NCBI GenBank assembly: GCA_031275515.1
Contig: JAISOQ010000248.1
Location: 1-6,976 of the forward strand
From: Treponema sp.
GTDB taxonomy: Bacteria > Spirochaetota > Spirochaetia > Treponematales > Breznakiellaceae
Length of the DNA stretch: 6,976 nucleotides
Direction: 5' to 3'
Part shown: in pieces, positions 1-5,041 of the stretch
Numbering within the stretch: the stretch's first letter is position 1
Layout: each line of letters begins with the position of its first letter
Position numbers and translations under genes: made by a program
The notes under the pieces: model-generated
The model's input: the letters and a program-made list of their open reading frames with translations, nothing else
What the model was told of the DNA's origin: nothing
The model's database searches: none

Positions 1-1517
1 TGGGAAATGTCGAAGGGCAGGTCCAGGTAATGATCCCGAAAGCTGCTGTTCTGTTCCGGATCAAGCACTTCAAGCAGGGCGCTTGCCGGATCCCCCTGAA
101 AACTGGCCCCCATCTTGTCGATCTCGTCGATCATAAAAACCGGGTCCCTGGTCTTGACGATCCTGAGCCCCTGGATGATCTTTCCGGGCAGCGCTCCGAT
201 ATAGGTTCTGCGGTGGCCCTTTATTTCGGCCTCGTCCCTCATGCCGCCCACCGAGAAACGGAAAAACTGCTTTCCTAGGGCCCGGGCAATGGAGCGGCCC
301 ACCGAAGTTTTTCCCACGCCGGGCGGTCCCACCAGACAGATGATGGAACCCACCGGTATTTTCCGTATTTCATGATTGCCCGTCTCCCCGGATGCCTCCG
401 CCTTTCCCGCGGAAGCCTTTTTCCCCGCGGAAATCTTGATCCCCAAAGAATCCCCGCCCCCGGAGGAACGCAGCTTCCGTACCGCAAGATATTCCACAAT
501 CCGGCTTTTCACATCTTTAAGGCCGTAGTGATCCCGCTCCAGAATGTCCCTGGCCGTTTTAAGGTCAAAGTGTTCCGGCTCAGGTTCTCCCCAGGGAAGA
601 GCGGCGATCACATCCAGATAATTGCGGGTAACGACAAATTCCGCCGAATTGGGGTCCATCAGGCTGAATTTCTCAAGCTCCTGCTCCACCGTCTCCTTTA
701 TCTCGCCTTCAAACTTAAAGGCGTCCATCTTTTCCTTGAACTTCTGGTACTCCGAACTTTTGGCGTCCGTCGCCATCCCCAGTTCGCTTTTGATAGCCTT
801 GAGTTCTTCCTTTAAAAAGTAATCCCGCTGGCTTTTTTCGATCTTCTCGTTTATCTCTTTCTGAATCCGCTTTTGTATGCGCAGAAGCTCCTGTTCTTTT
901 TTGATGAACACCAATACCTGCTCCATACGCCTGCGCACATTCAGAATTTCCAGAATCTTCTGTTGTTCGTTCTTTTCGATATTGAGGATACTGGCGATAA
1001 AGTCGGCGATCTTTCCCGGATGATCGATATTGATCATATTGAGCCGCATCTCCTCGGAGAAGAGCGGGTTGTTCTCGGAGATCTGCTTCATCTCGCTGAT
1101 AAGCGCCCTGGTAAGGGCCTTTACCTCGCTGGTATCGTCTTCCTCGTCCTCCAGGTAGCTTACCGCCGCCACAATGGGGTTGGAAGCCGAAAGGGTCTTT
1201 TTTACCCGGAAACGTTTAAGCGTCGAAATGAAGATATTCAACCCCCCATCGGGGAGATTTATCTTCTTGACGATCTTCGCCGCGGTTCCCACCTTGTACA
1301 GATCCGTAATCGCGGGAGTTTCGGTATCATTTTGGAGCATTACAAGCCCGATAAGACCGTCCCCCGCAACCGCCTCGTCAATTACCTTCACATCGGCGGG
1401 GTTGCCAATCATGATGGGAGTAAATATCCCGGGGAAAATCGGCCGTCCCATAAGAGCCACCAGAGGCAATTTGTTGGGGAGTATTTGATCGAGAGGAACT
1501 ACACTTTGGTCGGACAT
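1..1517 (-). CDS. lon: ATP-dependent Lon protease, N-terminal part (runs off the window)
   Basis: Lon is a cytoplasmic AAA+ serine protease that degrades misfolded and regulatory proteins. The visible 505 codons start at the ATG at 1517 (MSDQSVVPLDQ), preceded by AAAAGGGG five bases upstream. Residues about 15-210 form the N-terminal substrate-binding (LAN) domain, with the typical LPLVALMGRPIFPG start. Residues about 215-310 are the helical, charged region that includes QRDYFLKEELKAIKSELG. The AAA+ ATPase then shows Walker A GPPGVGKT at 397-404, the Lon signature GGMRDEAEIKGHRRTYIGALPG, Walker B FMIDEIDK at about 461-468, and GDPASALLEVLDPEQN. The sensor motifs and the Ser-Lys protease dyad lie outside the window. 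Walker A is about 40 residues later than in E. coli Lon, mainly because of a Gly/Ala/Ser/Lys-rich insertion at about 350-384. Gene identity is very secure; the exact start is likely. Confidence 0.97.
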   Translation of the reverse strand, partial: MSDQSVVPLDQILPNKLPLVALMGRPIFPGIFTPIMIGNPADVKVIDEAVAGDGLIGLVMLQNDTETPAITDLYKVGTAAKIVKKINLPDGGLNIFISTLKRFRVKKTLSASNPIVAAVSYLEDEEDDTSEVKALTRALISEMKQISENNPLFSEEMRLNMINIDHPGKIADFIASILNIEKNEQQKILEILNVRRRMEQVLVFIKKEQELLRIQKRIQKEINEKIEKSQRDYFLKEELKAIKSELGMATDAKSSEYQKFKEKMDAFKFEGEIKETVEQELEKFSLMDPNSAEFVVTRNYLDVIAALPWGEPEPEHFDLKTARDILERDHYGLKDVKSRIVEYLAVRKLRSSGGGDSLGIKISAGKKASAGKAEASGETGNHEIRKIPVGSIICLVGPPGVGKTSVGRSIARALGKQFFRFSVGGMRDEAEIKGHRRTYIGALPGKIIQGLRIVKTRDPVFMIDEIDKMGASFQGDPASALLEVLDPEQNSSFRDHYLDLPFDIS

Positions 1518-1595
1518 GTTTACCCCTTTTGTATATAATATATTGGCTGGATAGCGAACCGGCTGCCCAATTTCACGCCAAAAAAATCTGTTTCG

Positions 1596-1623
1596 ATCTT
1601 AAAATGACGGATACCTGTTTCAA
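1596..1623 (-). promoter_or_regulatory. Possible sigma-70 promoter of lon
   Basis: Read on the minus strand, TTGAAA (1623-1618) is followed after 16 bp by TAAGAT (1601-1596). This would start transcription near 1588 and leave a leader of about 70 nt before the lon ATG. A second AT-rich element, TATTATATA, lies just upstream of the Shine-Dalgarno and could be a closer -10, but no good -35 fits it. No CIRCE heat-shock operator is visible. The assignment is by motif match only. Confidence 0.4.
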
Positions 1624-1640
1624 ATATCGCAAAAAAACAC

Positions 1641-1907
1641 CTAAAAGGCAAGAAAAGGGGTAACTACCTTCAATTCGGAATATGAATACCTCGGAATATG
1701 AATACCGCACAGGGCATCAAACCAGGGAAAGAATCCCGTCAAGCTGCAGCCTGAAGCCGGGGGGGGAAGAGCGGCATAGAGTTGTATGAACTCATTCACC
1801 TCTATCTTCGTGCAATCCGGCAGGTGAATCGCCGGCGGCGCCTGGCCGGCGCCTCGATCCGGCCTTCCTGAATCTTTTTCCTGATTGGCTTTGCTTATCC
1901 TGAGCAT
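1641..1907 (-). CDS. Possible small hypothetical protein in the inverted-repeat element
   Basis: This is an 88-codon minus-strand ORF from ATG 1907 (MLRISKANQEKDSGRPDRG...); TTG at 1913 is an alternative start two codons earlier. In its favour is the purine-rich GGGAGGGGA (1923-1915) seven bases before the ATG, and an extended -10 TGGTATACT just upstream. Its C-terminus (GIHIPRYSYSELK) is translated from the 16-bp duplication and the left terminal repeat, and it ends beyond the element at 1641. I recognise no family, signal peptide or membrane segment. It contains a G8 run (1759-1766 on the plus strand) that is a slippage risk. It could be a spurious ORF in GC-rich DNA. Confidence 0.3.
   Translation of the reverse strand: MLRISKANQEKDSGRPDRGAGQAPPAIHLPDCTKIEVNEFIQLYAALPPPASGCSLTGFFPWFDALCGIHIPRYSYSELKVVTPFLAF
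1675..1706 (+). repeat. 16-bp perfect tandem duplication
   Basis: TCGGAATATGAATACC occurs twice with no gap (1675-1690 and 1691-1706). The first copy overlaps the inner part of the left inverted repeat. The right inverted repeat has only one copy, so the duplication probably arose after the element formed, or marks an imperfect end. Confidence 0.9.
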
Positions 1908-1937
1908 AAGCAAGTCCCCTCCCAGGGACTGCTCATG

Positions 1938-1946
1938 AGTATACCA
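1938..1946 (-). promoter_or_regulatory. Possible extended -10 promoter
   Basis: On the minus strand the sequence reads TGGTATACT, an extended -10 (TGnTATAAT-like). It lies about 15 nt upstream of the purine-rich ribosome site of the small minus-strand ORF. No good -35 is seen 17 bp further upstream, which is tolerable for extended -10 promoters. Confidence 0.35.
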
Positions 1947-2017
1947 CTTTTTTCCCGCGCCGGGGCTTTCCGGTGGAGGTTTTCATATTCCGAATTGAAG
2001 ATTTTTGCGGAATTCGC

Positions 2018-2046
2018 TTGACCTTGTTCCTTCGGGTGGGTATAAT
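2018..2046 (+). promoter_or_regulatory. Near-consensus sigma-70 promoter for the riboswitch unit
   Basis: TTGACC (2018-2023) is followed by exactly 17 bp and a perfect TATAAT (2041-2046). The predicted start, near 2052-2054, coincides with the first strand of riboswitch helix P1. This fit of start site to RNA structure makes it the best-supported promoter in the window. It lies just outside the right end of the inverted-repeat element. Confidence 0.9.
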
Positions 2047-2052
2047 CAAACT

Positions 2053-2225
2053 ATACGCTTTAAAGGAATAGGGGTGAGACTCCCTAACTAACCCGTAACT
2101 GTAATCAGGCGGGCCGGAAACGGCCTGCGGGGTTGTCGTTACCGCCACTGGCGTTGTCCGCGATACGGACGGCCGGGAAGGCGGACAGCCGCGAATGCCT
2201 GTAAGTCAGGAGACTTTAGCGTGGT
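2053..2225 (+). ncRNA. Cobalamin riboswitch
   Basis: Conserved elements of the cobalamin aptamer family (RF00174) appear in order. They are AAAGGAA and GGTGAGACTCC (2073-2083, consensus GGTGAAAATCC), CCCGTAACTGTAA (2092-2104), GCCACTGGC (2144-2152), GCCGGGAAGGC (2172-2182) and the B12 box AAGTCAGGAGAC (2203-2214). A peripheral hairpin GTCCG/CGGAC lies at about 2156-2170. P1 closes by pairing ACGCT (2055-2059) with AGCGT (2218-2222). Aptamers of this family bind adenosyl-, methyl- or hydroxocobalamin and usually repress B12 uptake or synthesis genes, or B12-independent isoenzymes. No such gene is recognisable downstream here. The AGGAG of the B12 box is also correctly placed to act as Shine-Dalgarno for a GTG at 2221, which suggests translational control if that ORF is real. 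Confidence 0.93.
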
Positions 2226-2541
2226 ATATCCCGCCGTTGGCGGGAACCGTATTTTTTACGGCTTCGATGGTATGGCTGTAGGAAAACCGTTTACCCCTGC
2301 GTACATGGTGATAACTGGTTTTTCCCGGGCTTGGGAGTTGATGATGCCCGTTTTACGCGCCGCGCCCGCGCGGACTTGTGTTCCAGGAAAAATTCTCCCT
2401 TTCCGTAATTCCCTGTACGGTAAAGCCCCCCCCCCCCCCCCCCCATTTTATTTAGTAGTAATACTGTTACACGCCTGTTTTCTCCTGACAGCCGCGGAAG
2501 CGGGATTCCGTGCGGGGGGGGAAGGCGGTTTTATTCCGTGA
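2221..2541 (+). CDS. Hypothetical 106-aa ORF under the cobalamin riboswitch, with a C19 tract
   Basis: The GTG start at 2221 is eight bases after AGGAG (2208-2212) of the riboswitch B12 box. The TGA ends three bases before the terminator stem at 2545. The ORF thus fills the transcript between aptamer and terminator. The product has an unremarkable N-terminal part (MVYPAVGGNRIFYGFDG...), a proline run at about 70-75 encoded by 19 consecutive C (2426-2444), then a hydrophobic stretch VVILLHACFLLTAAEAG resembling a membrane segment or signal peptide, and a short Gly-rich end with a G8 run. I recognise no family. A change of C-tract length would shift the frame: one alternative frame stops at once (TAG at 2453), the other stays open to a TGA near 2653. 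It may instead be noncoding leader or a decayed gene. Confidence 0.3.
   Translation: MVYPAVGGNRIFYGFDGMAVGKPFTPAYMVITGFSRAWELMMPVLRAAPARTCVPGKILPFRNSLYGKAPPPPPPFYLVVILLHACFLLTAAEAGFRAGGEGGFIP
2223..2257 (+). terminator. Possible riboswitch expression-platform hairpin with U tract
   Basis: TCCCGCC-GTT-GGCGGGA (2229-2245) is a 7-bp perfect hairpin directly after the aptamer. GGT (2223-2225) can add outer pairs with ACC (2246-2248), followed by GTA and six T (2252-2257). This resembles an intrinsic terminator in an expression platform, but the U tract is a few bases off the stem and I found no convincing antiterminator. It could equally block translation initiation at the GTG 2221, whose first codons it covers. 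Confidence 0.4.
2426..2444 (+). repeat. Homopolymeric tract of 19 C
   Basis: Nineteen uninterrupted cytosines lie between TAAAG and ATTTTA. Poly-C/G tracts of this length slip during replication and are known phase-variation switches in several bacteria, including Treponema pallidum. Here the tract is inside the transcript of the cobalamin riboswitch unit and inside its only sizeable ORF. The reported length may also be affected by sequencing error. Confidence 0.95.
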
Positions 2542-2544
2542 ACG

Positions 2545-2602
2545 AGAGCGTAAAGGATTCTCCGCGTCCCCCGGGCGCGGGGGTTTCGGAACGCTCTTTT
2601 TT
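2545..2602 (+). terminator. Rho-independent terminator of the riboswitch transcript
   Basis: AGAGCGT (2545-2551) pairs perfectly with ACGCTCT (2591-2597). Stacked directly inside are TCCG/CGGA (2561-2564 with 2587-2590) and, across a 3x3 internal loop, CCCCC/GGGGG (2568-2572 with 2579-2583) with loop GGGCGC. A bulge (2552-2560) lies on the 5' side. Six T (2597-2602) end the structure. It should stop transcription from the 2018-2046 promoter before it reaches the lipoprotein gene. Confidence 0.85.
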
Positions 2603-2613
2603 ATTTGAGTTTT

Positions 2614-2634
2614 CCCTGAAGTTGAATTTCAGGG
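2614..2634. repeat. Short palindrome CCCTGAA-N7-TTCAGGG
   Basis: A perfect 7-bp inverted repeat with a 7-nt spacer lies just after the terminator. It is not followed by a T run, so it is unlikely to be a terminator. It could be an operator or a remnant of a small repeat, since its CCCTGA start is shared with the larger palindrome at 2649. Confidence 0.6.
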
Positions 2635-2648
2635 GCAGAATTAAAACA

Positions 2649-2712
2649 CCCTGAGTTCAAACCGTGACCTGGCCGTCTGTCGAATGTTATTCGATTTTGG
2701 TTTGAACCAGGG
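2649..2712. repeat. Nested inverted repeat upstream of the lipoprotein gene
   Basis: The outer arms are CCCTGAGTTCAAACC (2649-2663) and its complement at 2699-2712, which lacks one base (CCCTGGTTCAAACC). Inside lies a perfect TCGAAT-GTT-ATTCGA hairpin (2680-2694). The right arm contains TTGAAC, which with TATACC at 2723-2728 (15-bp spacing) is the only promoter-like pair I can see for the lipoprotein gene. The palindrome could therefore be an operator, a structured 5' leader or a REP-like element. The arms resemble a T-arm sequence, but no tRNA folds here. Confidence 0.6.
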
Positions 2713-2724
2713 CTTCTTAAAGTA

Positions 2725-2746
2725 TACCCCGGAACAAAACGGGGTA
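2725..2746 (+). promoter_or_regulatory. Leader hairpin before the lipoprotein ribosome site
   Basis: TACCCCG (2725-2731) pairs perfectly with CGGGGTA (2740-2746) around an A-rich 8-nt loop. The AAGGGA ribosome site (2748-2753) follows immediately, so the helix could tune access to it. If transcription starts at the weak promoter overlapping 2702-2728, part of this hairpin would be absent. Confidence 0.45.
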
Positions 2747-2761
2747 CAAGGGAAAAATACC

Positions 2762-4930
2762 ATGAAAAACACTATCCTCACCCGTGCCGCTCTGGCGGCG
2801 GTGTTTTTTGCCGCGGTCCTGGCGGCTTTCGCGCTCAGCGGCTGCCCGAATTTAACGGAAGTCAGTATCAATACCAATACCAATAACGGACCCTATACCG
2901 TTACCTTCGACTCCCAGGGGGGGAGCGATGTGGAGGCGGCGAGCGTCGAAAGTGGGGCCGGGGTGGAGACGCTCCCGGAGCCGGTTAAGCCCGGGTATAC
3001 GTTTGCGGGGTGGTATACGGACCCGGAGGGGACCAAAGCCTGGACCGGCGCCGCGGTAACCGGGGATATAACCGTCTATGCCAAGTGGACCCAAAAGACG
3101 GCAAATGAGGCCGCCGCGGAAGCGCTGCGGGACGCCGGCAAAATTACTGTTCCCGCCGGGGGAACCGGAAGGGCGGAGATCGTCTTTGGCGCCGATAACA
3201 AGGTAACCATTACCATCGGGGGAGAAGACAAAACATACGACTGTGTGATTACCGACGACGCCATCATCATAACGAAAGAGGACGGCGGGAAGGTGTCCGT
3301 GGAGTATGAAATTGCCGAAGACGGAACGCTGAGCATAAGCGGCCTGGACAAGATAGACGGGAGTTTACCCGCCGAACCGGTTGAGCCCGAAACTGAAAAC
3401 GCCGTGGAGAAACCCGCCGAGAACGATAACACCGGCGAGGACGACGAAGACACCGGCGGCGGGAATCCCCCTGCCTCCGGCATTACCTATACCGCGGCCG
3501 CGAACGGTACGGCGGATACGGTAACTTCCACGGCAATTACCTTTACCTTTAGCGGGGCGATTACGGGCCTGAGCGCCGCTGACATTACCATAACCGGCAA
3601 TACCGGCGCGGTTACGAAGGGCAGCCTTACCGGCAGCGGGAAAAACTGGTCGCTGGGGATCACCGTGCAGACCGCGGGGGAGGTGAAGGTCAAGATAACC
3701 AAAGACGGCGTTAAGGACACCGAACAGACCGTGACGGTACACAAAAACTCCTATACCGCGGCCGTAGAGCTTCGCCTGCGGGACGGCCTTACCCGTGAGA
3801 CGTGGACCGGCCAGGGAACCGCCGAGGAAGGGTGGACATTGAACGTTACCGAATTGTCCACGGTGTATGTGGCGGTGTACAAAGAGGCGGCCCAGACCAT
3901 TACCGTGAGTGGGACGGACAGCGCCAAAGTAACTCAAGCCTCCCCAAACGACAACGTGGACGGTATTACCGTAACGGACGAAGAGGCTGTCTTTACCGTG
4001 GAGACCGGGGACCTGGTGTTTGACGGCGGGGAGCGGACCTTTACCCTGGACGTGAACGAGAGCGGCGCGCTTTCCCGCAAGGTAAACGTAACCCTGAACG
4101 TAAACGCCGATAAAACCGGCGCGGCGGTGTTCAAGCTGGTAAAGAAGGAAGGGGATGTGGAATTCCTGGAACGGCTGGGGGACGCTGCAAAAGCATTTAA
4201 CGGCCTGGTGAGCGCCTTTACCTGGGTGGAACAGCACGCGGAAGCGAATACCGAGTACACCATCCGGGTGGAAAAGAACGAGAGCAATATCCCCCACCTG
4301 GTCATGGGATCGAATGCACAGGAGAACGTAACCCTGCGGTTCAAGGGAACCAAAGAAGGCCCCTTTACCCTGGATCCGGTGGAGCGGGCGGCAGGCCCCA
4401 GCGGATCCATAGAAGTAGTGAATCTGCAGAACCTTTCCGGCGGCGGGAGGGATGGATTTATCCAAATCGGCGGCGGCAGCCCCGCTCCCCAAAGGACCTT
4501 TATCCTGGGAAAGAACATCACCATCCAGAGCTATACTTTCTCGGGGGCGCAGTATCAAAATTATGTAACTGTATTTTATGTCGATGCTAACGCCACCCTG
4601 ATACTGGAACCTGGCTCGAAAATAACCGATCACAATGTCTTATCATATCCCGTTATCAATGTACAAAGTAAAAACATCCGGAATAGCAACAAGAATCCAA
4701 CGCTGGACGGCAAGCTGCGCATTGAGGGCGGGTCCATTATCAATTGGGCGACCTCGGATAATTCTAAGGCATTGATAGAATTGGTCGTTAACCCAGATTA
4801 CCGGTCGTCCGGCTGTTTTTACCTGGCCGGAGGTAGCGTCCTTGCCTTAAGCGGCAACAGCAATAACAAAGTAAAGTTACATAATACCCTATATGATCTT
4901 GATCTGGCAAACGGGATGAGCCTGCCCTAA
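2762..4930 (+). CDS. Surface-type lipoprotein with Flg_new (InlB B) repeat, Ig-like module and beta-solenoid-like C-terminus
   Basis: This is a 722-aa predicted exported lipoprotein. The ATG at 2762 follows AAGGGA by eight bases and starts a classic type II signal peptide: Lys/Arg N-region, hydrophobic core, and lipobox LSGC with Cys28. The frame is open 26 codons further upstream, but that would bury the signal peptide. Residues 45-110 form a Listeria-Bacteroides repeat (VTFDSQGG ... GYTFAGWYTD ... DITVYAKWT). Residues 111-202 are a beta-rich segment, 203-239 an acidic Pro/Glu/Asp linker, and about 241-328 an Ig-like module (ITFTFSGAITGLSAADITITG). Residues about 329-500 are further beta-rich sequence, and from about 505 onward short repeated strands suggest a parallel beta-helix (IEVVNLQNLSGGG, ATLILEPGSKIT). 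Flg_new repeats occur in surface proteins such as internalins, so an adhesin-like role is an inference. Base composition drops to about 44% GC over the last 370 bases. Confidence 0.88.
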   Translation: MKNTILTRAALAAVFFAAVLAAFALSGCPNLTEVSINTNTNNGPYTVTFDSQGGSDVEAASVESGAGVETLPEPVKPGYTFAGWYTDPEGTKAWTGAAVTGDITVYAKWTQKTANEAAAEALRDAGKITVPAGGTGRAEIVFGADNKVTITIGGEDKTYDCVITDDAIIITKEDGGKVSVEYEIAEDGTLSISGLDKIDGSLPAEPVEPETENAVEKPAENDNTGEDDEDTGGGNPPASGITYTAAANGTADTVTSTAITFTFSGAITGLSAADITITGNTGAVTKGSLTGSGKNWSLGITVQTAGEVKVKITKDGVKDTEQTVTVHKNSYTAAVELRLRDGLTRETWTGQGTAEEGWTLNVTELSTVYVAVYKEAAQTITVSGTDSAKVTQASPNDNVDGITVTDEEAVFTVETGDLVFDGGERTFTLDVNESGALSRKVNVTLNVNADKTGAAVFKLVKKEGDVEFLERLGDAAKAFNGLVSAFTWVEQHAEANTEYTIRVEKNESNIPHLVMGSNAQENVTLRFKGTKEGPFTLDPVERAAGPSGSIEVVNLQNLSGGGRDGFIQIGGGSPAPQRTFILGKNITIQSYTFSGAQYQNYVTVFYVDANATLILEPGSKITDHNVLSYPVINVQSKNIRNSNKNPTLDGKLRIEGGSIINWATSDNSKALIELVVNPDYRSSGCFYLAGGSVLALSGNSNNKVKLHNTLYDLDLANGMSLP

Positions 4931-4933
4931 GGA

Positions 4934-4961
4934 GCAGATAACAAGTAGCAGGTAACAGGTT
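4934..4961 (+). repeat. Four degenerate heptamer repeats
   Basis: GCAGATA, ACAAGTA, GCAGGTA and ACAGGTT follow one another with an exact period of seven, consensus near RCAGGTA. This begins three bases after the lipoprotein stop codon. The unit length is the same as in the array after the next gene, but the sequence differs. It resembles the short tandemly repeated heptamers known from cyanobacterial intergenic regions. Confidence 0.7.
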
Positions 4962-4995
4962 TGTTGTTTGGGGGGTGTGTTTTAGTTGTGGAAAA

Positions 4996-5010
4996 TACCG
5001 CGTTGCGGTA
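4996..5010. repeat. Hairpin TACCGC-GTT-GCGGTA
   Basis: A perfect 6-bp palindrome with a GTT loop lies 31 bases before the start of the next gene. A weak promoter-like pair, TTGTGG (4986-4991) and TAGTAA (5009-5014) with 17-bp spacing, straddles it, so it could be an operator or a leader hairpin. No T run follows, so it is not an intrinsic terminator. Confidence 0.55.
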
Positions 5011-5041
5011 GTAAACATTGTTCTTTTAAGGAGTTTTCTTT

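Larger units (their letters stand above)
1668..2000. mobile_element. 333-bp segment bounded by 25-bp inverted repeats (MITE-like)
   Basis: The left end (1668-1692) starts CTTCAATTCGGAATATGAA, and the same 19 bases occur in inverted orientation at 1982-2000. After one mismatch, five further bases (ACCTC) also match, giving 24/25 identity. Such termini on a short segment without a transposase are typical of miniature inverted-repeat elements, which known IS transposases can move in trans. No target-site duplication is obvious: the left flank ends TAACTAC and the right flank begins ATTTTTG. The mobile interpretation is therefore an inference. The segment lies between the lon upstream region and the riboswitch promoter, whose -35 starts 18 bp beyond the right end. 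It carries a small possible ORF on the minus strand. Confidence 0.55.

Noticed and set aside
873..1538. 221-codon plus-strand open frame across the lon region
   Set aside because: It is exactly opposite the well-conserved Lon N-terminal and helical domains, so it is a shadow.
2649..2712. tRNA gene suggested by GTTCAAACC, which resembles a T-arm
   Set aside because: No five-base-pair T stem, anticodon arm or acceptor stem can be folded on either strand. The motif is an arm of the inverted repeat.
2684..2761. Upstream start for the lipoprotein at 2684
   Set aside because: It would add 26 residues before the signal peptide, and it overlaps palindromic leader DNA. ATG 2762 has a usable ribosome site and gives a standard lipoprotein signal.
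3365..4633. 422-codon open frame on the minus strand inside the lipoprotein gene
   Set aside because: It is antisense to a gene with a clear signal peptide, lipobox and domains. Its translation is His/Gly/Arg-rich without any motif, as expected for a shadow frame in GC-rich DNA.
2053..4930. Direct cobalamin control of the lipoprotein gene
   Set aside because: A strong intrinsic terminator at 2545-2602 separates them and about 540 nt intervene. Read-through control is possible but not supported by the sequence.
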